Below are positions 44,200 to 53,570 of a stretch of DNA of 64,000 nt, in pieces (positions within the stretch are counted from its first letter, which is position 1; the number at the start of each line of letters is the position of its first letter). The stretch spans positions 6,634,001 to 6,698,000 of the forward strand of contig NZ_CP108677.1 of assembly GCF_035994945.1 (NCBI RefSeq), given 5' to 3'. The notes beneath the pieces are model-generated. The model saw nothing but the letters and a program-made list of their open reading frames with translations, had not been told where the DNA came from and searched no databases. A program made the position numbers and the translations under genes. The DNA comes from Streptomyces sp. NBC_01216 (GTDB lineage: Bacteria; Actinomycetota; Actinomycetes; Streptomycetales; Streptomycetaceae).

Positions 44200-45003
44200 T
44201 CAGACGGCGACGACCTCCACTCCGGCGTCCGTGAGCCGCCGCACCGCCTCCGCCGGGATCGTCGTGTCCGTCACCAGGACGTCCACCCGATCCGTCCCGC
44301 AGATGCGGGCGAAGGCCCGCCGCCCCATCTTCGATGCGTCGGCGGCCACGACGACCCGGCTCGCCCGCTCGGCGAAGAGCCGGCTGATGCCCGCCTCGTC
44401 CTCGTGGTGCGCCATGATGCCGAGTTCCGGGTCGATGCCGTCGACACCCAGCACCACGACGTCGAGCACCACCTCGCCGAGCACCCCGGCGGCGAGCGGG
44501 CCGACCAGTTCGTAGGTCTGCGCGCGGGCGACACCGCCGGACACCACGAGTTTGATCCGGGGGCGTACGGCGAGTTCGGCGGCGATGTTCAGGGCGTTGG
44601 TGACCACGGTCAGGGCCGGCGGGACGGGGGAGCCGGGGGGCCCCGCCGGACTCCCGCCTCCGAAGCCCAGGGCCAGGGCGCGCGCGACCTCGGTGGTCGT
44701 CGTACCGCCGTTGAGGCCCACCACCTCGCCCTCGTGGACGAGACCGGCCACCGCGGCGGCGATCCGCTGCTTCTCGGAGGCGTGCCGGGAGGACTTGTAG
44801 CGCAGCGGCAGTTCGTACGAGACGCCGTGCGGGACCGCGCCGCCACGGGTGCGCACCAGCAGTCGCTGCTCCGCGAGTTCATCGAGATCGCGGCGGATCG
44901 TGGCCGGCGAGACGTCGAGGGTCACCGCCGCCTCCTCGACCTCCAGCCGGCCGGTGGCCGCCAGCAGTTCGAGGAGCGTGTTCCAGCGCTCGTGTTTCGC
45001 CAT
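44200..45003 (-). CDS. DeoR-family regulator (AgaR-like)
   Basis: A 267-residue regulator. The N-terminal HTH reads 'RWNTLLELLAATGRLEVEEA' and 'SPATIRRDLDELAEQRLLVR' (the DeoR signature), followed by 'TRGGAVPHGVSYELPL'. The C-terminal DeoRC sensor shows 'GLNGGTTTTEVARAL', 'VVTNALNIA', 'VVSGGVARAQTYELVGPLAA' and 'VDGIDPELGIMAHHEDEAGI'. It is divergent from an AgaS-like isomerase and an aldolase, with a tandem-repeat operator candidate in the shared promoter. GGAAGGAAT precedes the ATG. Confidence 0.93.
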   Translation of the reverse strand: MAKHERWNTLLELLAATGRLEVEEAAVTLDVSPATIRRDLDELAEQRLLVRTRGGAVPHGVSYELPLRYKSSRHASEKQRIAAAVAGLVHEGEVVGLNGGTTTTEVARALALGFGGGSPAGPPGSPVPPALTVVTNALNIAAELAVRPRIKLVVSGGVARAQTYELVGPLAAGVLGEVVLDVVVLGVDGIDPELGIMAHHEDEAGISRLFAERASRVVVAADASKMGRRAFARICGTDRVDVLVTDTTIPAEAVRRLTDAGVEVVAV

Positions 45004-45254
45004 CGGGATTCCTTCCGGGCGGCGCTTCGCGCGCCGTGCGTGATCGCGAGTCTAAGGGCTGGTCCGTCATTCCCGTCGGGATCGGGGCGAGGCGCCGGAC
45101 GCGGTGCGCCACAAGGCGACGGGTCGCCGCAGTAGGGGTCGTATCCGGGCGATTCCGTACCCGGCGTGGGGGCGCGGCACCCGCGCCGTGACCCCATGCC
45201 GTCGTGCGTCCGCCGAGGGCGCAGGGGCAGCTCTGAGTGCCGCGTTCCCGTGGC

Positions 45255-45324
45255 CCGGACCGGCCCGGCCCGGCCCGGACCGGACCGGCCCGGCCCGGCC
45301 CGGACCGGACCGGACCGGCCCGGC
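45255..45324. repeat. (CCGGN)14 pentamer array
   Basis: Fourteen uninterrupted pentamers, each CCGGA or CCGGC, fill exactly 70 bp. The fifth base runs A,C,C,C,A,A,C,C,C,A,A,A,C,C. It lies in the DeoR/SIS divergent region, about 45 bp from the tandem operator candidate. Its extreme GC regularity suggests slippage-prone or structure-forming DNA. Confidence 0.9.
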
Positions 45325-45367
45325 CTCTGGACCGGGCGTGTCCCCTCATGCATACTGCACCTCATTG

Positions 45368-45387
45368 GATGCTCGAAGATGCTCGAA
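45368..45387. promoter_or_regulatory. Tandem GATGCTCGAA operator candidate
   Basis: GATGCTCGAA occurs twice head-to-tail (45368-45377, 45378-45387) in an AT-richer island just upstream of the SIS gene. DeoR-family regulators such as AgaR often bind direct repeats. This is the likely operator of the divergent AgaR-like protein. Confidence 0.6.
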
Positions 45388-45441
45388 ACCTTATCAATTC
45401 ACGCATGAGAGAGCAGGTTGCTCTCTGTGAAGGAGTCTGAC

Positions 45442-46452
45442 GTGTCCACCACGGGTCACTCCCGCACCGCGGCCGAGATCGCCTCCCAGCCCGCCTCCTG
45501 GCGCGAGGCCGCCGCCACCCTCGCCCTGCACCGCGCCGTCCTTCCCGCGCGCGGCGAGCGCGTCGCCGTCGTCGGCTGCGGGACCTCCTGGTTCATCGCC
45601 CAGGCATACGCCCGGTTGCGCGAGGGCGGCGGCCACGGCGAGACCGACGCCTTCGCCGCCTCGGAGTTCCCTCTCGGGCGCCGGTACGACCGGATCCTCG
45701 CCCTCACCCGCTCGGGCACCACGACCGAGGTGCTCGACCTGCTCCGCGCGGTCGCGGGCGGCGTGCCGACCGGCGCCCTCACCGCCGACCCCGCGACCCC
45801 GGTCATGACGGCGGCCGACACGGTGGCGGTGCTGGACTTCGCCGACGAGGAGTCGGTGGTGCAGACCCGGTTCGCCACGACCGCCCTCGCTCTGCTCCGC
45901 GCGCACCTGGAGTCCGAGGGCGCTCTGCCGGCCGGGACCCGCACGATGGAGCAGGCGGCCCGGGACGCCGAACGGGCCCTGGCCGAGCCGCTGCGCGACG
46001 CCGTCGTCGATGCCGAGCAGTTCACCTTCCTCGGGACCGGCTGGACCTACGGCCTGGCCCTGGAGGCCGGACTGAAGATGCGCGAGGCGGCCGGTGCCTG
46101 GACCGAGGCGTACCCGGCCATGGAGTACCGGCACGGACCGATCAGCATCACCGGGCCCGGCCGCGTCGCCTGGGTGCTCGGCCCTGTCCCCACCGGGCTC
46201 GCGGACGACGTCGCCCGGGTCGGAGGCACGCTCGTCGCGGACTCAGCCCCCTCGGACTCCGCCTTCCCGCCGGGCTCCGGCTCCGCGCCCGGCGGAGGGA
46301 CGATCCGGACCGGTGGGCTCGACCCGCTCGCCGACCTCGTCCGCGCGCAGCGTCTCGCCGTCCTGCTCGCCGAAGCCCAGGGCCAGGACCCGGACCGGCC
46401 CCGCAACCTCACCCGTTCCGTCGTCCTTCCGGCCGCGGGGGAGAGCGACTGA
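45442..46452 (+). CDS. SIS-domain sugar isomerase/deaminase, AgaS-like
   Basis: A 336-residue protein with two SIS domains. Landmarks are 'VAVVGCGTSWFIAQAY', 'LTRSGTTTEVLDLLRAV', 'FLGTGWTYGLALEAGLKMRE' and 'YPAMEYRHGPISI', as in AgaS (galactosamine-6-phosphate deaminase/isomerase) proteins. The GTG at 45442 has AAGGAG at 45430-45435. It overlaps the aldolase start and would feed a tagatose phosphate to it. A kinase for tagatose-6-phosphate is not found here. Confidence 0.9.
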   Translation: MSTTGHSRTAAEIASQPASWREAAATLALHRAVLPARGERVAVVGCGTSWFIAQAYARLREGGGHGETDAFAASEFPLGRRYDRILALTRSGTTTEVLDLLRAVAGGVPTGALTADPATPVMTAADTVAVLDFADEESVVQTRFATTALALLRAHLESEGALPAGTRTMEQAARDAERALAEPLRDAVVDAEQFTFLGTGWTYGLALEAGLKMREAAGAWTEAYPAMEYRHGPISITGPGRVAWVLGPVPTGLADDVARVGGTLVADSAPSDSAFPPGSGSAPGGGTIRTGGLDPLADLVRAQRLAVLLAEAQGQDPDRPRNLTRSVVLPAAGESD

Positions 46453-47306
46453 TGCCGCTCGTACCCACCGGCGAGATCGTCCTCGGCGCCCGCGCAGCCG
46501 GCACCGGCGCCGGTGCCTTCAATGTCGTCCAGATCGAGCACGCGCAGGCGATCGTCGCCGGCGCGGAGGCGGCCGGCCGGCCGGTGATCCTCCAGATCAG
46601 CGAGAACACCGCCCGCTACCACGGCTCTCTGGAGCCGATCGCCCTCGCGACCCTCGCTTCCGCTCGCCGCGCGGCGGTTCCGGTCGCCGTCCACCTCGAC
46701 CACGCGGAATCTCCCGCGCTGGTCCATGAGGCCGTGCGGCTCGGCTTCGGATCGGTGATGTTCGACGCGTCGAGGCTCCCCTACCGGGAGAATCTGGCCG
46801 CCACCCGCGAGACGGTCGGCCACTGCCACGGCCACGGCGTCTGGGTGGAGGCCGAACTCGGTGAGGTCGGCGGCAAGGACGGTGCGCACGCCCCCGGCGT
46901 GCGCACCGATCCCGACGAGGCGCGGCATTTCGTCGCCGCCACCGGGGTGGACGCCCTCGCCGTCGCCGTCGGCAGCTCCCACGCCATGCTCACCCGGGAC
47001 GCCGTCCTGGACCTCACGCTCGTCGCGGCGCTGCGCGACGCCGTGCCCGTCCCGCTCGTGCTGCACGGTTCGTCGGGCGTGGGTGACGCGGACCTGGTGC
47101 GGGCGGTCGGCGCGGGCATGACGAAGGTGAACGTCGCCACCCATCTGAACAAGGCGTTCACCCGGGCCGTGCGGGACCACCTGAGGGAGCACGCCGGTAC
47201 CGTCGATCCGCGCCGTTACCTCGGCCCGGCCCGCACGGCCGTCGCGGAGGCGGTGACCCACCTGCTCGGGGTGCTGGGGTCGGACGCGCCGCTCATGCGC
47301 AGGTGA
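46452..47306 (+). CDS. Class II fructose/tagatose-bisphosphate aldolase family
   Basis: A 284-residue zinc-dependent class II aldolase of the KbaY/GatY/FbaA family. Metal-binding and active-site residues are visible in 'VAVHLDHAESPALVHEAV', 'VEAELGEVGGKDGAHAPG', 'AVAVGSSHAML' and 'PLVLHGSSGVGDADLVRAV'. It starts at ATG overlapping the SIS stop (TGATG), so the two form an operon. In context it probably splits tagatose 1,6-bisphosphate. Its 3' end overlaps the convergent VanW gene by 14 bases. Confidence 0.92.
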   Translation: MPLVPTGEIVLGARAAGTGAGAFNVVQIEHAQAIVAGAEAAGRPVILQISENTARYHGSLEPIALATLASARRAAVPVAVHLDHAESPALVHEAVRLGFGSVMFDASRLPYRENLAATRETVGHCHGHGVWVEAELGEVGGKDGAHAPGVRTDPDEARHFVAATGVDALAVAVGSSHAMLTRDAVLDLTLVAALRDAVPVPLVLHGSSGVGDADLVRAVGAGMTKVNVATHLNKAFTRAVRDHLREHAGTVDPRRYLGPARTAVAEAVTHLLGVLGSDAPLMRR

Positions 47307-49038
47307 CGCGGTCGCGCGGAGTGTAGTGCGTGCGGAAGGTCTCCCGCCCGACCTCGGCTCCGCCGTCGTGGAACACCCGGTCCACATCGATGTCGAAGCC
47401 CTCCAGCGGTGTCTGCGGCTCGCACGCGGCTCCGGTGCCCTTGCGCTCCGCGGGCTCGGTGAGCCTGGTGCGCGGGCCCGCCACCGCCTCCACCCGGTCG
47501 TACTTCTTCGTGCCCAGAAAACTCACGGTCACCGAGTGGTCGGTGGCGCTCGCCGCGATGTAGATCGAGTGCCCGGAATCGTTGCGGAACCTCAGGTCGA
47601 GCGTGCCCCAGGCGACCGTGGCCTCCCGTCCCGCCGGGTACCGCTCGATGTAGAAGGAATGCGCTCCGTACTCGACCGGCTTGACCCCGGCGAAGAAGAT
47701 CGCGTTGAAGACCGTGGTCGCGACGGCGGAGACGCCGCCACCGGGGGCTGAGTGGTACTGCCCGTCAAGGATCATCGTGCCGTCCACGAAACCGTTGGCC
47801 TTGGTCCGTTCGCCGACGGTCCGGTTGTAGCTCCAGACCTCCCCGGGGCGGACCAGCGAGCCGTTGATCAGCTCCGCCGCCCTGCCGATGTTGGTCGTCC
47901 GGTACGGCGCAGTCGGGAACTCGACCGTGAAGGTGGACATCTGTTCCTCGATACCCATCCTCGCCGCGGACGCGCGGGTCAGCTCCGGCTCGACCCGCGC
48001 GGTGGTGACCGGTCCGGTGCGGGCCGCGTCCCCGGTCCTCGGAAGCAGCGGGCGGACGGCGTCGCCCAGGGACCGGGCTGTCACCCGGTGCCCCGTCCTG
48101 CCGTCCGACGTCACCACCACCCGGCCGTCGCGCACACCGAGCGTGGCGTCGACCGGCCCCGTGGCGAGCGCGTCGAGCGGGCGCGCCACGGCCGGATCGC
48201 GCCGCAGCCCCTCGGCGTCGAGCGACGGGACCAGCCGCCCCGTGTCGTCCGCCTTCGCCGTCAGATGGGTGGACAGTGTCGCCGCGGAGATCCGCAAGGG
48301 TTGGCCGTCGACGGTGAGCGTCACCGGTCCCGACATCGCGGGCTTGCCGAAGTCGTCCATGAAACGGGCTACTTCGGTCTCGCCCACCTCGGGAGACGAC
48401 ACCTCGGCCGGCAGCGTCACCCGGCCCCGGCCGGCCCAGGGGTAGACCTCCCTGATCGTGGCGACGGCCCGGGTGGTGTCCAGTCGCTGCCCCGCGCGCG
48501 CCTCGGCCGGCACCGCCTTGCCGGACGCGAAGGTGACGGCACCCTCGGTCATCTCCCGGTCGTACGTCCGGGAGGCCACCGTCAGTGCCGCCGCCGCCCT
48601 GGCCTCGTCGAAGGCGACGACGGGTTCGACGTCGCGCTCCCCCGAGGAGAAGAGACGGCCGATCACCGTCAGCGGGTCGCGCGCGGCGTCCGCGGCCCGC
48701 TCGACGGTCTTCGCGGTGTCGACACCGAGGCCGGCGGACCGGGGATCGAGGGTGCCGGTGCTCTCACCGACCCGCACCGGTATGGCGCGGGTCCAGGACG
48801 ACGGTGCCGAGGTGTCCAGCTTCGACTTCGCCTCGGCACGGCTCATCCCTCCGATGTCCACCCCGTCGACCCGGGTGCCCTGGGATATCTCGTCCCCCGC
48901 GGCGACGAGTCCGGCGCCGTACAGGCCGCCGCCGACGGCGACGGCCGCTCCGGCCACCAGGACCGCGATACGTGTGCGACTGCCGCGTCCCGACAGGGGC
49001 GAGGGGGGTGTGTCGACGTCGGCGAAGGGGCGGCGCAC
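47293..49038 (-). CDS. VanW-family membrane-anchored protein with peptidoglycan-binding-4 repeats
   Basis: A 581-residue protein. An N-terminal membrane anchor ('IAVLVAGAAVAVGGGLYGAG') is followed by two PG_binding_4 repeats ('GTRVDGVDIGGMSRAEAKSK' opens the first). The VanW domain includes 'NIGRAAELINGSLVRPGEVW', 'SYNRTVGERTKANGFVDG' and 'GGGVSAVATTVFNAIFFAG'. The protein faces the cell wall. VanW occurs in vancomycin clusters but is widespread, and its function is unresolved. GTG at 49038 follows GGAGACC. Confidence 0.92.
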   Translation of the reverse strand: MRRPFADVDTPPSPLSGRGSRTRIAVLVAGAAVAVGGGLYGAGLVAAGDEISQGTRVDGVDIGGMSRAEAKSKLDTSAPSSWTRAIPVRVGESTGTLDPRSAGLGVDTAKTVERAADAARDPLTVIGRLFSSGERDVEPVVAFDEARAAAALTVASRTYDREMTEGAVTFASGKAVPAEARAGQRLDTTRAVATIREVYPWAGRGRVTLPAEVSSPEVGETEVARFMDDFGKPAMSGPVTLTVDGQPLRISAATLSTHLTAKADDTGRLVPSLDAEGLRRDPAVARPLDALATGPVDATLGVRDGRVVVTSDGRTGHRVTARSLGDAVRPLLPRTGDAARTGPVTTARVEPELTRASAARMGIEEQMSTFTVEFPTAPYRTTNIGRAAELINGSLVRPGEVWSYNRTVGERTKANGFVDGTMILDGQYHSAPGGGVSAVATTVFNAIFFAGVKPVEYGAHSFYIERYPAGREATVAWGTLDLRFRNDSGHSIYIAASATDHSVTVSFLGTKKYDRVEAVAGPRTRLTEPAERKGTGAACEPQTPLEGFDIDVDRVFHDGGAEVGRETFRTHYTPRDRVTCA

Positions 49039-49413
49039 ACGGTCTCCGGTTGCGATCGAGGGTCAGGACATACTCGGACGAGAGTACGCCAAACGGGTGG
49101 GAATCTCCTGAGACGCCGCCCCGCCTGGGGAGTGCGGTCGTGCGGAACGGCGGCACCGCGCCCGCGCCCCGGCCGGCCCCGGGCCGCCTCCTCCGCGCCG
49201 TCCTCCGTCGGGCCGGGCGCCGTGTCCGGGGAGCGCCGCCGCCCGCGGAGGCTCCGCCCTTCGAGCCGCGCCGCCCGGATCGTGGGTGAGCGTCCGGGCG
49301 CGTCCGGTCACGGGCCTGGGGCGTCCGTCGTCCAGTGGGGCCGCCGAGGGGTATGGGAGCGCTCCCGTCGGGATAGGGTCGGCGACACACCGGCAGGCGA
49401 GGGGAGACAGCGG
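49039..49413. other. Gap between VanW and CebR-like genes
   Basis: About 375 bases without a gene. It contains the CebR-type palindrome near its right end. Confidence 0.5.
49354..49367. promoter_or_regulatory. CebR-type operator
   Basis: TGGGAGCGCTCCCG contains the perfect palindrome GGGAGCGCTCCC and matches the CebR box (TGGGAGCGCTCCCA) in all but the last base. It lies 47-60 bp upstream of the LacI-family gene it probably autoregulates. Confidence 0.8.
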
Positions 49414-50442
49414 ATGGCGGCGAGCGGGCGTCGGACCGGCAGACCCACCCTGGAGGAGGTCGCGGCCAGGGCCGGGGTCGGGCGCGGCACGGTCTCGCGG
49501 GTGATCAACGGCTCGCCCCGGGTGAGCGAGCAGGCGAGGACGGCGGTCCAACGGGCGGTCGCCGAACTCGGCTACGTGCCCAACCGTGCGGCCCGTGCCC
49601 TGGCCGGCAGTCGTACCGACGCGGTCGCCCTGGTCATCCCCGAGACCGAGGCCCGGCTCTTCACCGAGCCCTACTTCCTCGACATCGTCCGCGGGGTGAG
49701 CGGCGAACTCGCCGAGGCCGACAAGCAGTTGCTACTCACGCTGATCCGTGACGACAAGGAGCGGCAGCGCTTCGAACAGTACCTCGCCGCGCAGCGGGTG
49801 GACGGGGTGCTCCTCGTCTCCGTGCACCGGGACGATCCGCTGCCCGACCGGGTTCGGATGCTGGGCCTGCCCGCCGTGCTCAACGGACGCCGGTCCGAGG
49901 CTGAGCCGGTGGCCTTCGTCGACTCCGACAACGTCGGCGCGGGCCGTTCCGCCGTCGCGCATCTCGCCGGGCGGGGTCGCCGTCGCATCGCCACCGTCAC
50001 CGGCCCGCTCGACATGTACGTCGCCCGGTGCCGGCTCGACGGCTACCGGGCGGGTCTGGCGGAGGTCGGTCTCGTGCCCGACGCGTCGCTGGTGGCGACG
50101 GGGGACTTCACCGAGGAGGGCGGGCGTCGGGCGATGCGGGAACTCCTGGAGCGCGCGCCCGAGCTGGACGCGGTCTTCGCGGCCTCCGACGTGATGGCGG
50201 CGGGCGCGCGCTCGGTGCTGCGCGCGGCGGGCCGCCGCGTGCCAAAGGACGTCGCACTCGTCGGCGTCGACGACTCGGCCGTGGCCCGGCACATGGACCC
50301 GCCGCTGACCAGCGTGCGCCAGCCCATCGAGGAGATGGGACGCACCATGGCGCGCCTGTTGCTCCAGGAGATCACGGAGGAGTCCGTCGAACAGCCGCGC
50401 CGCGTGCTGCCGACGGAGCTGGTCATCCGCGCCTCGTCCTGA
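49414..50442 (+). CDS. LacI-family regulator, CebR-like
   Basis: A 342-residue full-length LacI protein. The N-terminus 'RPTLEEVAARAGVGRGTVSR' and 'NGSPRVSEQARTAVQRAVAE' closely follow CebR, the cellobiose-sensing repressor of Streptomyces. The sensor domain contains 'EPYFLDIVRGVSGELAEADK', 'DDKERQRFEQYLAAQRVDG' and 'VTGPLDMYVARCRLDGYRAG', also CebR-like. CebR normally sits with the cebEFG-bglC cellobiose operon. Here it stands alone beside xylose genes, so it is probably a paralogue. GAGGGGAGA precedes the ATG. Confidence 0.9.
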   Translation: MAASGRRTGRPTLEEVAARAGVGRGTVSRVINGSPRVSEQARTAVQRAVAELGYVPNRAARALAGSRTDAVALVIPETEARLFTEPYFLDIVRGVSGELAEADKQLLLTLIRDDKERQRFEQYLAAQRVDGVLLVSVHRDDPLPDRVRMLGLPAVLNGRRSEAEPVAFVDSDNVGAGRSAVAHLAGRGRRRIATVTGPLDMYVARCRLDGYRAGLAEVGLVPDASLVATGDFTEEGGRRAMRELLERAPELDAVFAASDVMAAGARSVLRAAGRRVPKDVALVGVDDSAVARHMDPPLTSVRQPIEEMGRTMARLLLQEITEESVEQPRRVLPTELVIRASS

Positions 50443-50514
50443 GCCCGGCGCGCCCGCCCGCGCGGGGCGTCGACCGCGTCGTGGTGCCCGAAGCCGCGGG
50501 AGTCCCGGGCGTCG

Positions 50515-51684
50515 TCACCGCGCCGCGAGGAGGTGCTCCAGTGCCAGCTGGTCCAGTCGCTCGAAGGCCGACGACCGCGCGGCCACCGCGACCGCGTCGA
50601 AGTCCTCGTAGGCCGACCGGTCCGCGAGGAGCCCGCCGAGACCGTCGGCGGCCGTCGGGACGGACAGCTCGGGAACGCGTGCGGCGGCCAGCGCCTCCAG
50701 GACGTCGGGATCCGCGCGGAACGAGGCGGCTCGCTCCTTCAGGATCAGGTAGTTGCGCATGCAGTTCCGCGCGGATTCCCACACGCCGTCGGAGCCGTCG
50801 GTGCGCGCGGGCTTGAAGTCGAAGTGCCGGGGGCCCTCGTAGCCGGCCGACTCGAGCAGATCCACGAGCCAGAATGCCTGACGCAGGTCCCCGGCCCCGA
50901 ACCGGAGGTCCTGGTCGTACTTGGCGCCCGACTGGCCGTTGAGATCGATGTGGAAGAGCTTGCCCGCCCACAGCGCCTGCGCGACGCCGTGCGGGAAGTT
51001 CAGCCCCGCCATCTGCTCGTGGCCGGTCTCCGGGTTGACGCCGACCAGTTCCGGCCGTTCCAGGCGTTCGATGAAGGCGAGGGCGTGCCCGATCGTGGGA
51101 AGCAGGATGTCGCCGCGCGGCTCGTTCGGCTTGGGCTCGATCGCGAAGCGCAGGTCGTAGCCCTGCGTGGTGACGTGGTCGCCCAGGAGGTCGAATGCCT
51201 CCTTCATGCGGTCGAGTGCCACCCTGACGTCCTTCGCCGCGCCCGACTCCGCGCCCTCCCGGCCGCCCCAGGCGACATAGGTGGCCGCACCGAGCTCGAC
51301 GGCCAGGTCGATGTTCCGGATCGTCTTGCGCAGGGCGAAGCGCCGTACCTCGCGGTCGTTGGCGGTGAAGCCGCCGTCCTTGAAGACCGGGTGTGAGAAG
51401 AGGTTCGTGGTCGCCATCGGCACCTTCAGGCCGGTGCCGTCGAGTGCGGCACGGAAACGTGCGACCGCCCTCGCGCGGTCCGCGTCTGACGCGCCGAAGG
51501 GGATGAGGTCGTCGTCGTGGAACGTCACGCCGTACGCGCCGAGCTCCGCGAGACGCCCGACCGACTCGACGGGGTCGAGGGCCGCCCGGGTGGCGTCGCC
51601 GAAGGGGTCTCGGCCCTGCCAGCCGACGGTCCACAGGCCGAAGGTGAAACGGTCGGCGGGGGTGGGGGCGCATCGGGTGGGCAT
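50515..51684 (-). CDS. xylA: Xylose isomerase
   Basis: A 389-residue xylose isomerase of the standard Streptomyces length. It has the N-terminal '[20 protein letters not shown]', metal ligands in '[20 protein letters not shown]' and '[20 protein letters not shown]', '[20 protein letters not shown]' and '[20 protein letters not shown]'. The catalytic His is in '[13 protein letters not shown]'. It converts D-xylose to D-xylulose for the divergent xylulokinase. AGAGGA precedes the ATG at 51684. It converges with the CebR-like gene. Confidence 0.98.
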   Translation of the reverse strand: MPTRCAPTPADRFTFGLWTVGWQGRDPFGDATRAALDPVESVGRLAELGAYGVTFHDDDLIPFGASDADRARAVARFRAALDGTGLKVPMATTNLFSHPVFKDGGFTANDREVRRFALRKTIRNIDLAVELGAATYVAWGGREGAESGAAKDVRVALDRMKEAFDLLGDHVTTQGYDLRFAIEPKPNEPRGDILLPTIGHALAFIERLERPELVGVNPETGHEQMAGLNFPHGVAQALWAGKLFHIDLNGQSGAKYDQDLRFGAGDLRQAFWLVDLLESAGYEGPRHFDFKPARTDGSDGVWESARNCMRNYLILKERAASFRADPDVLEALAAARVPELSVPTAADGLGGLLADRSAYEDFDAVAVAARSSAFERLDQLALEHLLAAR

Positions 51685-51857
51685 GGGGCGTCCTCTCGGT
51701 CGGCGGCCTGGATCTCCGATTTGTTTTCTGAAATAACTAATACGGTACCGACAGGCGCCACGCCAGTGGGCCCGGCCCCTGGCCTCGAACCCGACCTTGA
51801 AACGCGAACCTGACCTTGGACGCGAACCCGGCAGGACACCGACCCCGAGGAGGCGCC
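51685..51857. other. xylA/xylB divergent promoter region
   Basis: About 170 bases, noticeably AT-richer than the rest of the window around 51719-51745. Confidence 0.5.
51719..51742. promoter_or_regulatory. Xyl operator candidate (ROK/XylR type)
   Basis: An AT-rich imperfect inverted repeat with half-sites TTTGTTTT (from 51720) and AAATAACTAA (51731-51740) lies midway between xylA and xylB. It resembles the XylR/ROK operator layout TTTGTTT-N(3-5)-AACAAACTAA of xylose genes in other Gram-positives. No ROK regulator gene is in the window. Confidence 0.55.
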
Positions 51858-53384
51858 ATGCCCGAGCGGAATCCCGTGGTGATCGGCGTGGACAGTTCCA
51901 CGCAGTCGACGAAGGCGGCCGTGGTGGACTCCGCCACCGGCGCACTGCTGGCCGTCGGGCGCGCCCCGCACACGGTCACCGGCACGGACGGCGCGCGCGA
52001 GAGCGACCCCGGGCAGTGGTGGTCCGCCCTGCGCGACGCGGTCGGCCGGGGCCTGCGGGACGCGGGCGTCCCGGCACGCGCCGTCGTCGCGATCGCCGTG
52101 GCCGGACAGCAACACGGCCTGGTCGTGCTCGACGGCGACGGGACACCGCTGCGGCCCGCGCTGTTGTGGAACGACGTCCGTTCGGCGCCCCAGGCCGTCG
52201 CCCTCACCGATGCGCTCGGCGGCCCCCGGCCCTGGCTGGCGAGGACCGGTTCCGTACCCGTCGCCGCCATGACCGCCGCCAAATGGGCGTGGCTGCGCGC
52301 CCACGAGCCCGCCACCGCCGCCGCGGCGGCCCGCATCCGGCTTCCGCACGACTTCCTCACCGAGCGGCTGACCGGCGAGGCCGTGACCGATCCCGGAGAC
52401 GCCTCCGGCACCTGCTGGTACTCCACCGCCGCTCACGCCTACGACGCCGGACTGCTCGACCTCCTCGGGATCGACCCGGGCCTGCTGCCCGCGGTCGCTC
52501 CCACCGGCGCTACCCGTGTGGGCACCCTCGCGCCTTCCGCCGCCCGCGCCCTCGGCCTCCCCGGACACGTCGCCGTCGCGGCCGGCACCGGTGACAACAT
52601 GGCCGCTGCCGTCGGGCTCGGTCTCGGCGCGCACGGACTGCTCGACCACCCCGTCGTCAGCCTCGGCACCTCCGGGACGGTCTACGCGGCCACCCGCACC
52701 CGTCCCGCCGCCCCCGGCCTCGCCGGGTTCGCCGCCACCGACGCCACGTACCTCCCGCTGGGCTGCACACTCAACTGCACCCTGGCCGTGGATCGGTTCG
52801 CCCGGCTCCTCGGTCTCGACCGCGAACAGGCCGTGCCCGGCGGCGGCGTGGTGGTCCTGCCGTATCTCGACGGCGAACGCACACCCGACCTGCCCCACGC
52901 GGGCGGCCTCCTCACCGGCCTGCGGCACGACACCGCGTCCGGCGCCGTGCTCGGCGCGGCCTACGAGGGCGCCGCCTTCAGCGTGCTGCGCGTCCTCGAC
53001 GGCCTCCTCGACGTCTGTACCCCCGATCCCGCGGCGGTGGCTGACCGCCCCCTGCGCCTCATCGGCGGAGGAGCCCGGGGGCGCTTCTGGCGGGACACCG
53101 TCCGCAGGCTCTCCGGACGTCCGCTCCTCGTGCCCGCCGTCACCGAACCGGTCGCCTACGGGGCCGCCGCGCTCGCGGCGGGCGCGCTCACGGGCGCCGA
53201 CCCGGTCGCACCGGCCGTCGCCTGGGGTGCGGGGGGCGGCGCCGTCCTGCCTCCGGTGCGGCGGGACACGGAGACCTGGGAGCGGATCGCGGCGGTTCTG
53301 GAGGGTGCGGAGCCTCTCCTGGCCCGTGGGCCGGGCACTCCGGGCCACGCCCATGGTCCGTGCCGCCGGTCCCCGAGACCGTGA
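51858..53384 (+). CDS. xylB: Xylulokinase
   Basis: A 508-residue FGGY kinase. The ATPase-fold motifs are '[17 protein letters not shown]', '[17 protein letters not shown]', '[13 protein letters not shown]' and the FGGY region '[20 protein letters not shown]'. Also present are '[13 protein letters not shown]' and '[17 protein letters not shown]'. It phosphorylates D-xylulose to xylulose 5-phosphate. GAGGAGG precedes the ATG. With xylA it forms a complete xylose entry into the pentose phosphate pathway, and a phosphoketolase able to use the product lies at 26-28 kb. Confidence 0.97.
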   Translation: MPERNPVVIGVDSSTQSTKAAVVDSATGALLAVGRAPHTVTGTDGARESDPGQWWSALRDAVGRGLRDAGVPARAVVAIAVAGQQHGLVVLDGDGTPLRPALLWNDVRSAPQAVALTDALGGPRPWLARTGSVPVAAMTAAKWAWLRAHEPATAAAAARIRLPHDFLTERLTGEAVTDPGDASGTCWYSTAAHAYDAGLLDLLGIDPGLLPAVAPTGATRVGTLAPSAARALGLPGHVAVAAGTGDNMAAAVGLGLGAHGLLDHPVVSLGTSGTVYAATRTRPAAPGLAGFAATDATYLPLGCTLNCTLAVDRFARLLGLDREQAVPGGGVVVLPYLDGERTPDLPHAGGLLTGLRHDTASGAVLGAAYEGAAFSVLRVLDGLLDVCTPDPAAVADRPLRLIGGGARGRFWRDTVRRLSGRPLLVPAVTEPVAYGAAALAAGALTGADPVAPAVAWGAGGGAVLPPVRRDTETWERIAAVLEGAEPLLARGPGTPGHAHGPCRRSPRP

Positions 53385-53570
53385 CCGCGTTCGCGGCGTC
53401 TGCCCGAGCGCGGCCCGCGCGGCCGTCATCGGCCCGGCGGTCCGTCCCCGCCCGTGTCCGCTCGGGCCTGTCCCCGTGGCCCACTCCGGGCCGCCCGGCG
53501 TGCGCTCTTCGGCGTGTCGTTCGGGTGCCTCCAGCGGGCGCGCGGCGGCACGCCGGGTTCGAATCGGGAC
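53385..53570 (+). other. Gap between xylB and the PAP2 gene
   Basis: About 185 bases. No gene is seen. Confidence 0.4.

Larger units (their letters stand above)
45004..45441. other. Divergent promoter region, DeoR/SIS
   Basis: About 440 bases with no gene. It contains a 70-bp pentamer array (45255-45324) and a tandem 10-bp repeat (45368-45387). Confidence 0.6.
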
